Assembly (NCBI GenBank): GCA_016709675.1
Contig: JADJMH010000034.1
Location: 62,001-126,000 of the forward strand
DNA from: Candidatus Accumulibacter proximus
GTDB taxonomy: Bacteria; Pseudomonadota; Gammaproteobacteria; Burkholderiales; Rhodocyclaceae
Direction of reading: 5' to 3'
DNA: 64,000 nt
The stretch's first letter is position 1, and the number at the start of each line of letters is the position of its first letter. The translations under genes were made by a program, and so were the position numbers. Below are positions 25,712-34,527 of this stretch, piece after piece. Below the pieces are notes generated by a model. It did no database searches. It saw nothing but the letters and a program-made list of their open reading frames with translations, and was not told where the DNA came from.

Positions 25712-28453
25712 TCATTTCCCGAGGCCCTTGCCGGTGTCGCCAGCAATTACCAGCGTCAGTCGATCGGGATCGATGTACTTGCGGAAAGCCGCGCTGACCT
25801 GCTCGGGGCTGACCGCCAGCACCCTGGCCTCGAAATCCCGGGAAAACTGCCAGTTGCGGTCGAGGTCGAGAAAGGACAGCCAGCGCGCGGCGACTGCGCT
25901 GTCCTGCGAGCGGGTGACAGCACCCGCTTCGACAATGCCCTTCCTGGCCTCGGCAACCTCGCTGGCCGTGAAGCCGTCGTTGCGGGCCCGCCGCATTTCT
26001 TCCAGGAAAGCCTGCTCGGCACGGACGGCGTTCTGGGGCGCAACCATGGCCGCAACCGTCCAGCTTGACAGCCGCTGGCGACTGCCCATCGACAGGCTCG
26101 ATCCGGCGCTGTAGCTGAGCCCCTCCTTCTGGCGCAGGCGATCCAGCAGTCGGCTGCTGAGTCCGCTGCTGCCGCCGAAGATATGATTGGCGACGTACAG
26201 CGCCGGGGCGTCGGCGTCGTCATCGCGCAGCGTGAAATCGATACGTGCGCGCAGGAGGGCATTCTCCTTGTCGGGTGTGTCGATCACCAGACGCCGCGGC
26301 GCCACGTGGCCATACTCCCGGTCAAGGCGCTGATAGTCCGACCTCGAGTCATTCCCGGAAAACAGCCGGCGCAACTCCGCCTCGATCAGCTTCTCGTCGA
26401 AGTCACCGACGATGGCGATTTCGCCACGGGCGGTGCCGATCAGATCGCGTCGATAGCTGATCACCTGGTCAAGGGTGACCTGGCGCAGGTGTCCAATGCG
26501 TTCTGGCAGCGTGGCATGGTAACGGGGATCACCAGGCGGATAGCGGTTGAAATGTGCGTTCAGGGCGTCGCTCGACAGTTCTTCGGGACTGTCGAGCTGG
26601 GACTGGAGGTTCGTCAGGTAGCCGCGCCGCAGTTCTTCGAACTCCTCCGGCGGGAAGCTGGCGTCGCGGAACATCTCCGCGACCAGTCCGAGCGCTGCGG
26701 GCAAGTTGTCCCGCGTCGTTTCAAACTGAGTCAGGCCGCCCCGGATCTTCAGGCGGGTGATCTCGTCGGCGATCTGCTGGCGGTTCAAGCGGCTGGTGCC
26801 GCGGGTTAGCATGGACATCGCGAGCGCGCCACTGAGCTTGCGGTCCTGCAATGAACGCTCGTCGCCCCAGCGAAAACGCATGGCCACGTTGACGGTCTGC
26901 CCGCGGTTCCTCTTCGGCAGCAGCGCAACCTTGAGGTCAGCGAAGGTCTGCATCCGGGTACGTCGGTCCAAGTTATCGTAAGAGGGGTTGAAGGCCTCGC
27001 CGGCATCGCCCTTTTCCTCGGGCTTGAAGTCGGCCAGCAATTGGGCAGCAGTTGGCGCCTGGGGAAGCACGGCTCGCTGCGGCGAATCGTCGGGGATGAA
27101 GGTGCCGAGCACACGGTTGTCGCGCACCAGGTACCTGCCGGCGGCAGCGTCAAGCTGCTCGGCCTTGATCCGGTCCAGTTGATCACGGGCGTAGAAGAAG
27201 AGTCGCCAGTCGCCGAGCGCGATGAACTCGGAAAGCGTCACTGCGAAGGATTCCGGATCGGCGAGCGCGCGCTCATATGCCGTACGTGCCTGCTCGAGTG
27301 CGCGACCGAGCTCGGCCGCGGTCGCTCCCTGGCGCGCAAAGCCGCCCTCGACCACCTCGATCATGCGGTCGCGAACCGGCTCCAGCGCTGCGCCCTTGTT
27401 GACCACGGCGCCAAAGACCACGAAGCCAGGCTCGCGCGTATCGATCGTGTAAGCGAAAGCCTGTGACGCCAGGCCGGGCTGGACCAGCGCACGGTAGAGG
27501 CGACCGTTAGGCGTGTCGCCGAGGATGTCGGCGGCCATGCCGATGGCGTCGGCGTCGGCGTGCAGGCTGGACGGCGTCCGATAGGCCAGGGTGACGAGCT
27601 GGACTTCGCCCTTGCGCCGCAGCACGAACTGGCGCTCGCCATCGGCAGTTGGCTCCTGTGTCCAATGCTCCGGTAGCGTACGGGTCGGCTTTGGCAGCTT
27701 GCCAAAGGTGGCGATGATCCAGTTGAGCGCTTCCTGTTCGTCGAACTTGCCGGCCACCGTCAGGACCGCGTTGTCCGGCTGGTAGTACTTTCGGTAGAAC
27801 GCCTGCAGGTTCTCGATCCTGACGTTCTCAATGTCGCTGCGGGCGCCGATCGTGTTGTTGCCATAGTTGTGCCAGTCGAAAAGCATCGACTGAAGCCGCT
27901 TGAACATCACGCTCGCCGGCTCGTTTTCTCCCATCTCGAATTCATTGCGGACGACGCTCATTTCGCTCTCAAGGTCTTTCCGGGCGATGAAGGAATTGAC
28001 CATCGCGTCGGCGCTCCAGGCCAGCGCCCACTTCAGGTTGTCGTCACTGGCGGGAAAGGTGACATAGTAATTCGTCCGATCGAGCCAGGTCGTGCCGTTG
28101 ATCGCGAAGCCGCGCGCCTGGAATTGCCGGGTCGGGTCGGGGAAACGCTTCGAACCCTTGAAGATCAGATGTTCGAGGAGATGGGCCATGCCGGTCTCGC
28201 CATAATTCTCATGGCGGGAGCCGACCAGATAGGTGACATTGACGGTAGCCGTCGGTTTGGCCGCATCGGCGAAAAGGATGAAGCGCAGGCCATTGGCCAG
28301 TCGGTACTCGCTGATGCCCTCGACCGTTGACAGTTTTTCGACGCCGCTGGACAGCGTCGACGGCACAGCCGGTCGGGCAGAGGCACCCTGCGGTGCAAAG
28401 GCCAGTGTCAGCCACGACAGCACCCCGGCCAAAGTCTTCATCCATCGCTTCAT
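25712..28453 (-). CDS. M16 (pitrilysin/insulinase) family zinc metallopeptidase, exported
   Basis: 913 residues from the ATG at 28453, preceded by GGAGTGG; upstream in-frame codons lack a signal peptide. The signal peptide is WMKTLAGVLSWLTLAFAPQG. The inverted zinc motif HLLEH (about residue 88, in GMAHLLEHLIFKG) marks the active N-terminal domain, and the downstream Glu is in the NEFEMGEN region. A second, inactive M16 domain fills the C-terminal half (RMQTFADLKVALLPKRNRGQ onward). It is a periplasmic clamshell peptidase; the substrate is unknown. Confidence 0.92.
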   Translation of the reverse strand: MKRWMKTLAGVLSWLTLAFAPQGASARPAVPSTLSSGVEKLSTVEGISEYRLANGLRFILFADAAKPTATVNVTYLVGSRHENYGETGMAHLLEHLIFKGSKRFPDPTRQFQARGFAINGTTWLDRTNYYVTFPASDDNLKWALAWSADAMVNSFIARKDLESEMSVVRNEFEMGENEPASVMFKRLQSMLFDWHNYGNNTIGARSDIENVRIENLQAFYRKYYQPDNAVLTVAGKFDEQEALNWIIATFGKLPKPTRTLPEHWTQEPTADGERQFVLRRKGEVQLVTLAYRTPSSLHADADAIGMAADILGDTPNGRLYRALVQPGLASQAFAYTIDTREPGFVVFGAVVNKGAALEPVRDRMIEVVEGGFARQGATAAELGRALEQARTAYERALADPESFAVTLSEFIALGDWRLFFYARDQLDRIKAEQLDAAAGRYLVRDNRVLGTFIPDDSPQRAVLPQAPTAAQLLADFKPEEKGDAGEAFNPSYDNLDRRTRMQTFADLKVALLPKRNRGQTVNVAMRFRWGDERSLQDRKLSGALAMSMLTRGTSRLNRQQIADEITRLKIRGGLTQFETTRDNLPAALGLVAEMFRDASFPPEEFEELRRGYLTNLQSQLDSPEELSSDALNAHFNRYPPGDPRYHATLPERIGHLRQVTLDQVISYRRDLIGTARGEIAIVGDFDEKLIEAELRRLFSGNDSRSDYQRLDREYGHVAPRRLVIDTPDKENALLRARIDFTLRDDDADAPALYVANHIFGGSSGLSSRLLDRLRQKEGLSYSAGSSLSMGSRQRLSSWTVAAMVAPQNAVRAEQAFLEEMRRARNDGFTASEVAEARKGIVEAGAVTRSQDSAVAARWLSFLDLDRNWQFSRDFEARVLAVSPEQVSAAFRKYIDPDRLTLVIAGDTGKGLGK

Positions 28454-28894
28454 TGCCACCACTCCATACGATTCCCAGGTTGCCGGGAACGATCTGTTTG
28501 CTGCGTTGCCACCGGCTGAAGGGCAGGTCATGGGCTGCCAGAATAGAAACGGCCCGCGCAGAGGGAGGGGCTGGGCGGGCCGGGTGAAGCCGTCACTGTC
28601 ACGCGAGAGAGGAGGGGTGGGAGAGCGTGGCAGCGACGGAAGAGATGATAGCCAAGCCGGCGCCGTTGATCTGTAGCCTCTCTGTCTTCCTTGTGTAACG
28701 GCCTGTGATCCCTCGGCCAGTGATCGTCTGGGCCCCGGAGCCGTGGTCTCTCGAAGCGGCATGGATGTCTATTGCCTTTCCCTCGCGGGTGCTGGCATTA
28801 TCCACCGCTGAAGTCGCGTAATTAACCCCGCAACACGCCGCCGGCAGATCGTCCGCCGAGTCGGCGTCAAACCAAACCCCAGGAGGAGCGAGCA
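28454..28894 (+). other. Divergent intergenic region (441 bases)
   Basis: It lies between the M16 peptidase (minus) and the small ORF at 28895 (plus). A weak promoter-like pair TTGCCT (28772-28777) and CATTAT (28796-28801) with an 18-base spacer points toward the small ORF. No other gene or structure was recognised. Confidence 0.35.
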
Positions 28895-29167
28895 ATGAAT
28901 CAGCAAGCGAATGACACCGGTGTGGCGACAGTTATCTTCGAGCGCCTGGAAAAGGAGCGGCTGCCGCGAGCCATCGACCTGAAGGCAAAGGTCGATGCGG
29001 GCGGGCGGCTCGACGACATGGACATCGCTTTCCTCGATCGGGTGTTTGCGGATTCGGAAGACCTGAAGCCGCTCCTGGACCGACACCCGGAATACCACGA
29101 ACTCGCGTCAAGAATGATGAGGCTGTACCAGGAGATCACCGCCAGGGGGCTCGAAAACGAGAAGTAA
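28895..29167 (+). CDS. Small hypothetical protein, 90 residues
   Basis: ATG at 28895 with a strong AGGAGGAGCG ribosome-binding site. The protein is charged and predicted helical (TVIFERLEKERLPRAIDLKA, then RLDDMDIAFLDRVFADSEDL, ending HELASRMMRLYQEITARGLE). No signal peptide, membrane segment or known domain was recognised. The clear ribosome-binding site and ordinary codon use support a real gene. It stands alone between a divergent and a convergent neighbour. Confidence 0.7.
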   Translation: MNQQANDTGVATVIFERLEKERLPRAIDLKAKVDAGGRLDDMDIAFLDRVFADSEDLKPLLDRHPEYHELASRMMRLYQEITARGLENEK

Positions 29168-29214
29168 GCCTGAGAGAGCACTGAGGGCCTGCGCATTTCT
29201 GCCTGGCAGTCAGG

Positions 29215-30688
29215 CTACTTGCCGTCCGACAAGCCTTGGCTGTCGCCGTCCGCCTCTGGTTCATCGGCCGTCCCCATTTCGTCGCGCCCGTGCCACTGGC
29301 GAATCGCCTGGCGCATTGTCGGGTAGACGCGCTGGCGGATTGACTGATCGGGGTGGCCGGTGGCCTCCAGCCATCGTTCGAACTCGATCTGCCGGCCGGC
29401 CAGCGTCAGCGTGATGTTCTGCGCCGCGAGTTCAGCGTCCAGCCGCTCAAGCGTGTCGATGCCGGTGATGTCGAGACTCGTCATCGGGATCAGATCGCGC
29501 ACGACACGTTCGACGGGGGCCTTCTGGCGGGCGATCGCACGCTGCAGTTCGCTGCGGAAATGGCTGGCGTTGAAGAACACCAGCGGACCACCGAAGCGCA
29601 GCAGGAGCAGGCCATCGATGGTCGTCGCTTCGGGAAAGAACAGGCGGTTGTACAGGCCGGGGCGGCCGGAGACATTGACCAGCTCCTCGCACGCCGGGCG
29701 CGTCACACGGCGGATGAACATCAGCAAGACCAGCGTCACGGCCAGCATGATCGCCTTGATGCCGCCAAAGGCGAGAACGCCGAGCATCGTGATCGCCCCC
29801 AGCACCAGCGCGCCGCGCTCCACCTGATGGTAGCGCCGGAAGACCTGCAGGTCGAGCAGCGACCAGGAGGCAAAAAGCAGCACCACGCCAAGCGCGGGGA
29901 TCGGCAACCAGGCCGGCGAGGTCGCCAACTTCGTGCAGCGGCAGGTCGGGCCACTCGAGGTCCGGCAGACCGCTGGCCACTGGGCCGATCAGCGCCACGC
30001 CCATCTGATCGAGCCGCAGCAGATAAGCCGCCAGACCGGCGAGGATCATGGTCACCAGCGACGCCGGAACGCGCTTCGACCGGCGCGGCATCAGCAGCAT
30101 TACCGCCGCGCTGCCGATCGACAGGAGAACGGTTGGCCAGTGCGCCTTGAGGACCAGCTCGGGGATTTCGAGTACCTGGCGAAAGAAGCGCGTTGCTTCC
30201 GGCTTGCTGCCGAGCACCTTGCCCAACTGGCCAATCATGATCGAGATCGAGACACCATTGAGCAGGCCCACGAGGATCGGTCGGGCGAGAAAATCGGCCA
30301 GACCACCGAGACGCAGAAAGCTCGCCGCAACGCAGAAAACTCCGGTGAGCAGTGTCAGGGCCACGGAGAACGAGAGGTACATGCCGCTGTTGCCCGCGGC
30401 CAGCGGTGCCACCACGGCGGCGATCATGGCGCAGGTGGCTGCGTCGGGACCGATGATCAACTGGCGCGAGGTACCGGCGAGCGCATAGACGACCATCGGC
30501 AGGATCGAGGCATAGAGGCCGGTCGACGGACTGAAGCCGGCCAGTTGCGCGTAGGCGATGGCCACCGGGATGGCCACCGCGGCAACCGAAAGCCCGGCCT
30601 TGAAATCATGAGGCCAATCCGACGCGCGATAGTTGACCAAGGGTTGCAGTCCGGGTAGCAGGCGGCCCAGATGAGCAATGGCGGTCAT
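29215..30688 (-). pseudogene. SulP-family anion transporter, internal deletion plus frameshift
   Basis: Start ATG at 30688. The first frame encodes the SulP N-terminal membrane half (FKAGLSVAAVAIPVAIAYAQ with LAGFSPSTGLYASILPMVVY, GTSRQLIIGPDAATCAMIAA) to about residue 250 (LPDLEWPDLPLHEVGDL). Near 29930 the sense shifts to another frame, resuming at LPIPALGVVLLFASWSLLDL and running through the last helices and the STAS domain (LIPMTSLDITGIDTLERLDA) to 29215. About 100 residues normally present between these points, covering several membrane helices, are missing. Loss of core helices should inactivate transport. SulP proteins carry sulfate, bicarbonate or similar anions. Confidence 0.85.
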
Positions 30689-31348
30689 GGCAATCCTTTA
30701 GCTCCGGGTTCAATCGCCGTCGATGGCATCGATCGCTTGCCTGACGGGAGCAGCATTGTACTGGTAAGTGATCAGCGGCCGAACGCCGAGGGCGAGCGCG
30801 TCGCTTTAGATACGCAGGTACGGCGGCTCAGATGCCGTGAAAAGCTGATGCGGCGCCAAGAAACCGTCCTTCGCGCGGAAGCCTGAATCATGCGCGCGCG
30901 AACGCGCGCAAGGTGCAAGTCCGTGCCGGGAAGTCATGACCCCGAAGCTGAAGGTACCTGCGTCGCTGCGAAGCGGGGTGGATAGTAACCGGGAGCGAAC
31001 TCGCCGTCCCCAGGAAAACGGTGGCCACCCCTTGGCGGGCCAACTCCCCGGTGAGCAGATCTGTCGTTCGAAGTAGAAGCTGTCTCTCCTGTACGTGGCG
31101 CGATTGCTCTGTTCTGTGGCGCCTTGCCGCGGGGCTGCCGCCAGGGAAGCGCGGGGGAATGGTCGGGCTGGCGTGCCAATCGGCCTATTGATCGATTGAT
31201 CGAACTGTTGTTGACTGACGGCCGCAGCCTCGGCATTCTCCGCTTCTTGGCCGGTGGCTGTGACCTCGCGGTCAACAGCAAGCAAGGCTCGGGGGCAAGG
31301 GCCACTGGTCGATCGAGGCGGAGCCAACAACAACCAAGGAGGAAGGTC
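30689..31348 (+). other. Long intergenic region (660 bases) with a structured-looking core
   Basis: No convincing coding frame was seen. The middle (30891-31060) holds a perfect GC hairpin and group-II-intron-like motifs, listed separately. The end carries the AAGGAGG ribosome-binding site of the ParB-like gene. Confidence 0.4.
30891..31060 (+). mobile_element. Possible 5' remnant of a group II intron (or another structured RNA)
   Basis: A perfect hairpin, TGCGCGCG-CGAA-CGCGCGCA (30891-30910), is followed by GGTGCAAGTCCGTGCC (30912-30927) and a GC-rich stretch with GATAGTAACCGGGAGCGAAC (30981-31000). A GTGCG-stem start followed by a GGTGCAAGTCC element resembles domain I of some bacterial group II introns as I remember them. 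There is no reverse transcriptase ORF and no domain V/VI-like end, so at best it is a fragment. Strand and limits are uncertain. Confidence 0.3.
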
Positions 31349-32086
31349 ATGGATTTCGGTTACGAAGAGTGCTCATCAAAGTCTCACCGCGGCGGACAGT
31401 TGTATCAGATACGGGTCGCCGACCTGCATCCGACCCAGAGCGCGGTCGGGCTCGACGAGGTTTATGCCAAGGCGGAGGCGATGCGCAAGAAAAGCGAGGA
31501 TGAACTCACGGCCTATCTGATCACCCGGCCGGTGCCGATTGTCATTGGCAACGACAACAAGTTTTGCCTGACCGATCATCACCATCAGGCGCGTGCCGTC
31601 TGGGAGGCGGCCAAAAAGAAGAACGAGGCTGGCATCGATCAAGGCAACGCGCGTGTCGTCGTCGAGGTGCTGTACAACTGGAGCGTGCTCAAGGACTACG
31701 AGTTCTGGAAAGCGATGCAGGGCAATGGCTGGGTCTATCTGTTTGACAGCCAGGGCGGCGGACCGCGGCAACCGGCTTCACTGCCCAAGCATATCAAGGA
31801 TTTGCGCAATGACCCGTATCGAGGCCTCGCCTGGTACGTACGCTCCCACTTTGGCTACTCGAAGCGGCCGGCCGATTTCGCCGAGTTCCAGTGGGCGCAG
31901 TTTTTCCGCATGCGCCTGATCCTCGACAATCGCCTGCTCAGGAACGAGATCGAGGGGGTGGACATCCTGCTTTCCGAGATGAAGGAAGAGGACCGCAACG
32001 CCATCGTCGAGGAGGCCATTGCCCTGGCCAGGTCGCCGGAAGCCGCTGGTCTGCCCGGCTATTCAGGGTTCGTCAGCCGCGGCTGA
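31349..32086 (+). CDS. ParB-like nuclease-fold protein (ParBc_2 type)
   Basis: 245 residues from the ATG at 31349 behind AAGGAGGAAGG. The N-terminal half resembles the putative ParB-like nuclease family: YQIRVADLHPTQSAVGLDEV, then VPIVIGNDNKFCLTDHHHQA, where the His-rich turn takes the place of the GHHR-type motif. The C-terminal half has SHFGYSKRPADFAEFQWAQF. There is no helix-turn-helix domain and no parA neighbour, so it is not a chromosome-partitioning ParB. It has no signal peptide. Function unknown. Confidence 0.72.
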   Translation: MDFGYEECSSKSHRGGQLYQIRVADLHPTQSAVGLDEVYAKAEAMRKKSEDELTAYLITRPVPIVIGNDNKFCLTDHHHQARAVWEAAKKKNEAGIDQGNARVVVEVLYNWSVLKDYEFWKAMQGNGWVYLFDSQGGGPRQPASLPKHIKDLRNDPYRGLAWYVRSHFGYSKRPADFAEFQWAQFFRMRLILDNRLLRNEIEGVDILLSEMKEEDRNAIVEEAIALARSPEAAGLPGYSGFVSRG

Positions 32087-32213
32087 TGGCGCAGGATTCG
32101 GCGGGCAGTGGTGGGACTGCTGTCTGCCGGCGTGGAAGGGCTTCGGGCGCTTGGCGGCCTGGACTGGCTGATTGCCTACGTCGCAGGACTGCTTTGTAGT
32201 ATTCTGCGCTGAA

Positions 32214-32226
32214 GTTGTCCGACAAC
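32214..32226. promoter_or_regulatory. Putative operator of the FadR-type regulator
   Basis: GTTGTC-C-GACAAC is a perfect 6+6 inverted repeat with one central base. It fits the TTGTnnnACAA-like operators of GntR/FadR regulators. It lies 10 bases before the probable ATG (32236) of the adjacent regulator, so binding there would give autoregulation. Confidence 0.6.
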
Positions 32227-32235
32227 CTGACGATC

Positions 32236-32988
32236 ATGGTCACCAATGAGCTGAAGACGATGGTACGCCGACCGCGTTTGAGCGAGGAGCTCTGCCTCGC
32301 CCTCGAAGAAAGGATTGCGCGCGGCGAACTCAAACCGGGCGAGCGACTGCCGGCCGAGAAGGTGCTGGGCGAGACCTTTGGCGTTAGCCGGGCGGTGGTT
32401 CGCGAAGCGGTGGCTCGCCTCAAGGCCGACGGTCGTGTCGAGACGCGGCAGGGCGCCGGTGCCTTTGTCGCGCGCGTGCCGAAATGCCTGAACTTCAGGT
32501 TCTGGCAGGGTGACAGTCCGGCGCCCGTCGAGTTGCGCGAGATCTTCGAGTTGCGGGCGATGATCGAAAGCACGATTGCCGAGCTGGCCGCGCGCCGTCG
32601 GCTGCCCGAGGACCTCGTGGTGATGCGGCGTTGCTTGCGGGCGATGGACGATGCGCTGGCCAAAGGCAACGACGGTTCCGAGGCCGATGATGATTTTCAT
32701 CTGGCGACCGCCGCGGCAACGCACAATGGCTACGCGCGCCGCTTGCTGGAGTTCATGGGGCGGCGTTTTTCCGACTCGCGGCGCCTGGCATGGACGCTGC
32801 CCGGCCGTGCGGGCGATTTGCCGCAGGCGGCGCAGCTCGAACACCGGGCGATCTTCGAAGCCATTGCCGCGGGCGATGCCGAGCGTGCGCGCTGCGAGGC
32901 GCACGCTCACCTGCGTTGCGCCGCCCTGCGTGTCGGGATCGTTCTCGCCGATGATCTGATCAGCGAAGGCGCCAGGGATGCCGCATGA
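32236..32988 (+). CDS. GntR/FadR-family regulator, probably of the glc genes
   Basis: 250 residues from the ATG at 32236; a TTG at 32215 would place the start inside the operator palindrome. The N-terminal winged helix (about 10-70) has GERLPAEKVLGETFGVSRAV and VREAVARLKADGRVETRQGA. An FCD ligand-binding domain follows (about 90-230), with DDDFHLATAAATHN and EHRAIFEAIAAGDAERARCE holding metal/ligand His residues. FadR-type proteins such as GlcC, LldR and PdhR respond to small organic acids. Placement 57 bases before glcD suggests glycolate control. Confidence 0.85.
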   Translation: MVTNELKTMVRRPRLSEELCLALEERIARGELKPGERLPAEKVLGETFGVSRAVVREAVARLKADGRVETRQGAGAFVARVPKCLNFRFWQGDSPAPVELREIFELRAMIESTIAELAARRRLPEDLVVMRRCLRAMDDALAKGNDGSEADDDFHLATAAATHNGYARRLLEFMGRRFSDSRRLAWTLPGRAGDLPQAAQLEHRAIFEAIAAGDAERARCEAHAHLRCAALRVGIVLADDLISEGARDAA

Positions 32989-33045
32989 GCGTCGCCACGC
33001 GCCGTAAGCGGTCCCACCAGAGTCATCACTGTCTGAGGATGGAGC

Positions 33046-34527
33046 ATGAGCATGGAAGGCACGATTGCTGATCGTCGTTTCACCATTGACCGAGCGACGC
33101 TGATCAGGCGCTTGCGCGAGGTGCTGCCGGCGCAGGCGCTGCTGGCCGAGGAGGAGGAGATGCGGCCTTATGACTGCGATGGCCTCACCGCCTACCGGCA
33201 GCTGCCGCTGCTGGTTGCCCTGCCGGAAGATGAAGTGCAGGCGCAGGCGATCCTCAAGGTGTGTAATGAACTGCAGGTGCCGGTGGTGCCTCGGGGCGCG
33301 GCGACGGGCCTGTCGGGGGGCGCGACGCCACATCCCGACGGGGTGCTGGTGTCGCTCGCCAAGCTCAAGCGGATCATCCGCGTCGACCCCCTGTCGCGCA
33401 CTGCCGTGGTGCAACCGGGGGTGCGCAACCTCGCGGTGTCCGAGGCGGCAGCGCACTATGGGCTTTATTACGCGCCCGATCCGTCGTCGCAGATCGCCTG
33501 CACGATTGGCGGCAATGTCGCCGAGAATGCGGGCGGCGTGCATTGCCTGAAGTATGGCCTGACCGTCCATAACGTCATGCGCGTGCGCGGTCTGACGATC
33601 GAAGGCGAGATCGTCGAGTTCGGCAACGCCGCGCTCGACGCCGCCGGTTACGACCTGCTGGCGCTGCTCAACGGCTCGGAGGGCCTGCTGGCGATGATCA
33701 CCGAGGTGACGGTGAAGTTGACGCCCAAGCCCGAGCTGGCGCAGGTGGTGATTGCCTCCTTCGACGATGTCCGCAAGGCCGGTGACGCTGTGGCGAGCAT
33801 CATCGCGGCCGGCATCGTCCCGGCCGGCCTGGAGATGATGGACAAGAAGGCCATCCACGCCGTCGAGCCCTACGTCAACGCCGGGTACGACATGGACGCC
33901 GAGGCGATCCTGCTCTGCGAGTCGGACGGGACACCGGAAGAAGTGGCCGAGGAGATCGGGCGCATGACGGCGGTGCTGGCACGCAGCGGTGCGGCCGGGA
34001 TTCGCGTCTCGCAGAACGAAGCCGAGCGACTGAAGTTCTGGGCGGGACGCAAGGCGGCGTTCCCGGCGGTCGGTCGGTTGACACCCGACTACCTGTGCAT
34101 GGACGGCACGATTCCGAGAAAGCGTCTGGCCGAGATGCTCGAGGCGATTGCTGCGTTGTCCGGAAAGTACGCCCTGCGTTGTGCCAACGTCTTTCACGCC
34201 GGGGACGGCAATCTGCATCCACTGATCATGTACGACGCCAACCAGCCGGGAGAACTCGATCGGGCAGCGGCTTTCGGCTCCGAGATCCTCGAACTGTCGG
34301 TGCGCTTTGGCGGCACGATCACCGGTGAGCATGGGGTGGGTATCGAGAAGATCATGCTCATGGCCGAGCAGTTCACCGAGGCCGAGATTGGCGCCTTCCA
34401 TCGGCTCAAGGCGGCCTTCGACGAGCATGGCTTGCTCAATCCCGGCAAGGGTGTGCCGACGCTTGCCCGCTGTCGAGAATATACCCAGGCGCGTGCCGGC
34501 ACCGCTTCGCCTTCACCGGGGCTGTGA
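33046..34527 (+). CDS. glcD: Glycolate oxidase, FAD-binding subunit GlcD
   Basis: 493 residues. The PCMH-type FAD domain has VPRGAATGLSGGATPHPDGV, SSQIACTIGGNVAENAGGVH and LLALLNGSEGLLAMITEVTV. The C-terminal oxidase domain has NVFHAGDGNLHPLIMYDA and GGTITGEHGVGIEKIMLM, the family's active-site His/Gly segments. With GlcE and GlcF it oxidises glycolate to glyoxylate and feeds electrons to the respiratory chain. A second ATG six bases downstream is an alternative start. Its stop overlaps the glcE start. Confidence 0.94.
   Translation: MSMEGTIADRRFTIDRATLIRRLREVLPAQALLAEEEEMRPYDCDGLTAYRQLPLLVALPEDEVQAQAILKVCNELQVPVVPRGAATGLSGGATPHPDGVLVSLAKLKRIIRVDPLSRTAVVQPGVRNLAVSEAAAHYGLYYAPDPSSQIACTIGGNVAENAGGVHCLKYGLTVHNVMRVRGLTIEGEIVEFGNAALDAAGYDLLALLNGSEGLLAMITEVTVKLTPKPELAQVVIASFDDVRKAGDAVASIIAAGIVPAGLEMMDKKAIHAVEPYVNAGYDMDAEAILLCESDGTPEEVAEEIGRMTAVLARSGAAGIRVSQNEAERLKFWAGRKAAFPAVGRLTPDYLCMDGTIPRKRLAEMLEAIAALSGKYALRCANVFHAGDGNLHPLIMYDANQPGELDRAAAFGSEILELSVRFGGTITGEHGVGIEKIMLMAEQFTEAEIGAFHRLKAAFDEHGLLNPGKGVPTLARCREYTQARAGTASPSPGL

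Noticed and set aside
31349..32086. ParB-like gene as evidence of a plasmid or chromosome partition locus.
   Set aside because: No parA, no helix-turn-helix domain and no parS-like repeats were seen nearby.
32176..34428. A 750-codon open frame antisense to the FadR-type regulator and glcD.
   Set aside because: It is a shadow of two well-supported genes with composition typical of antisense GC-rich frames.
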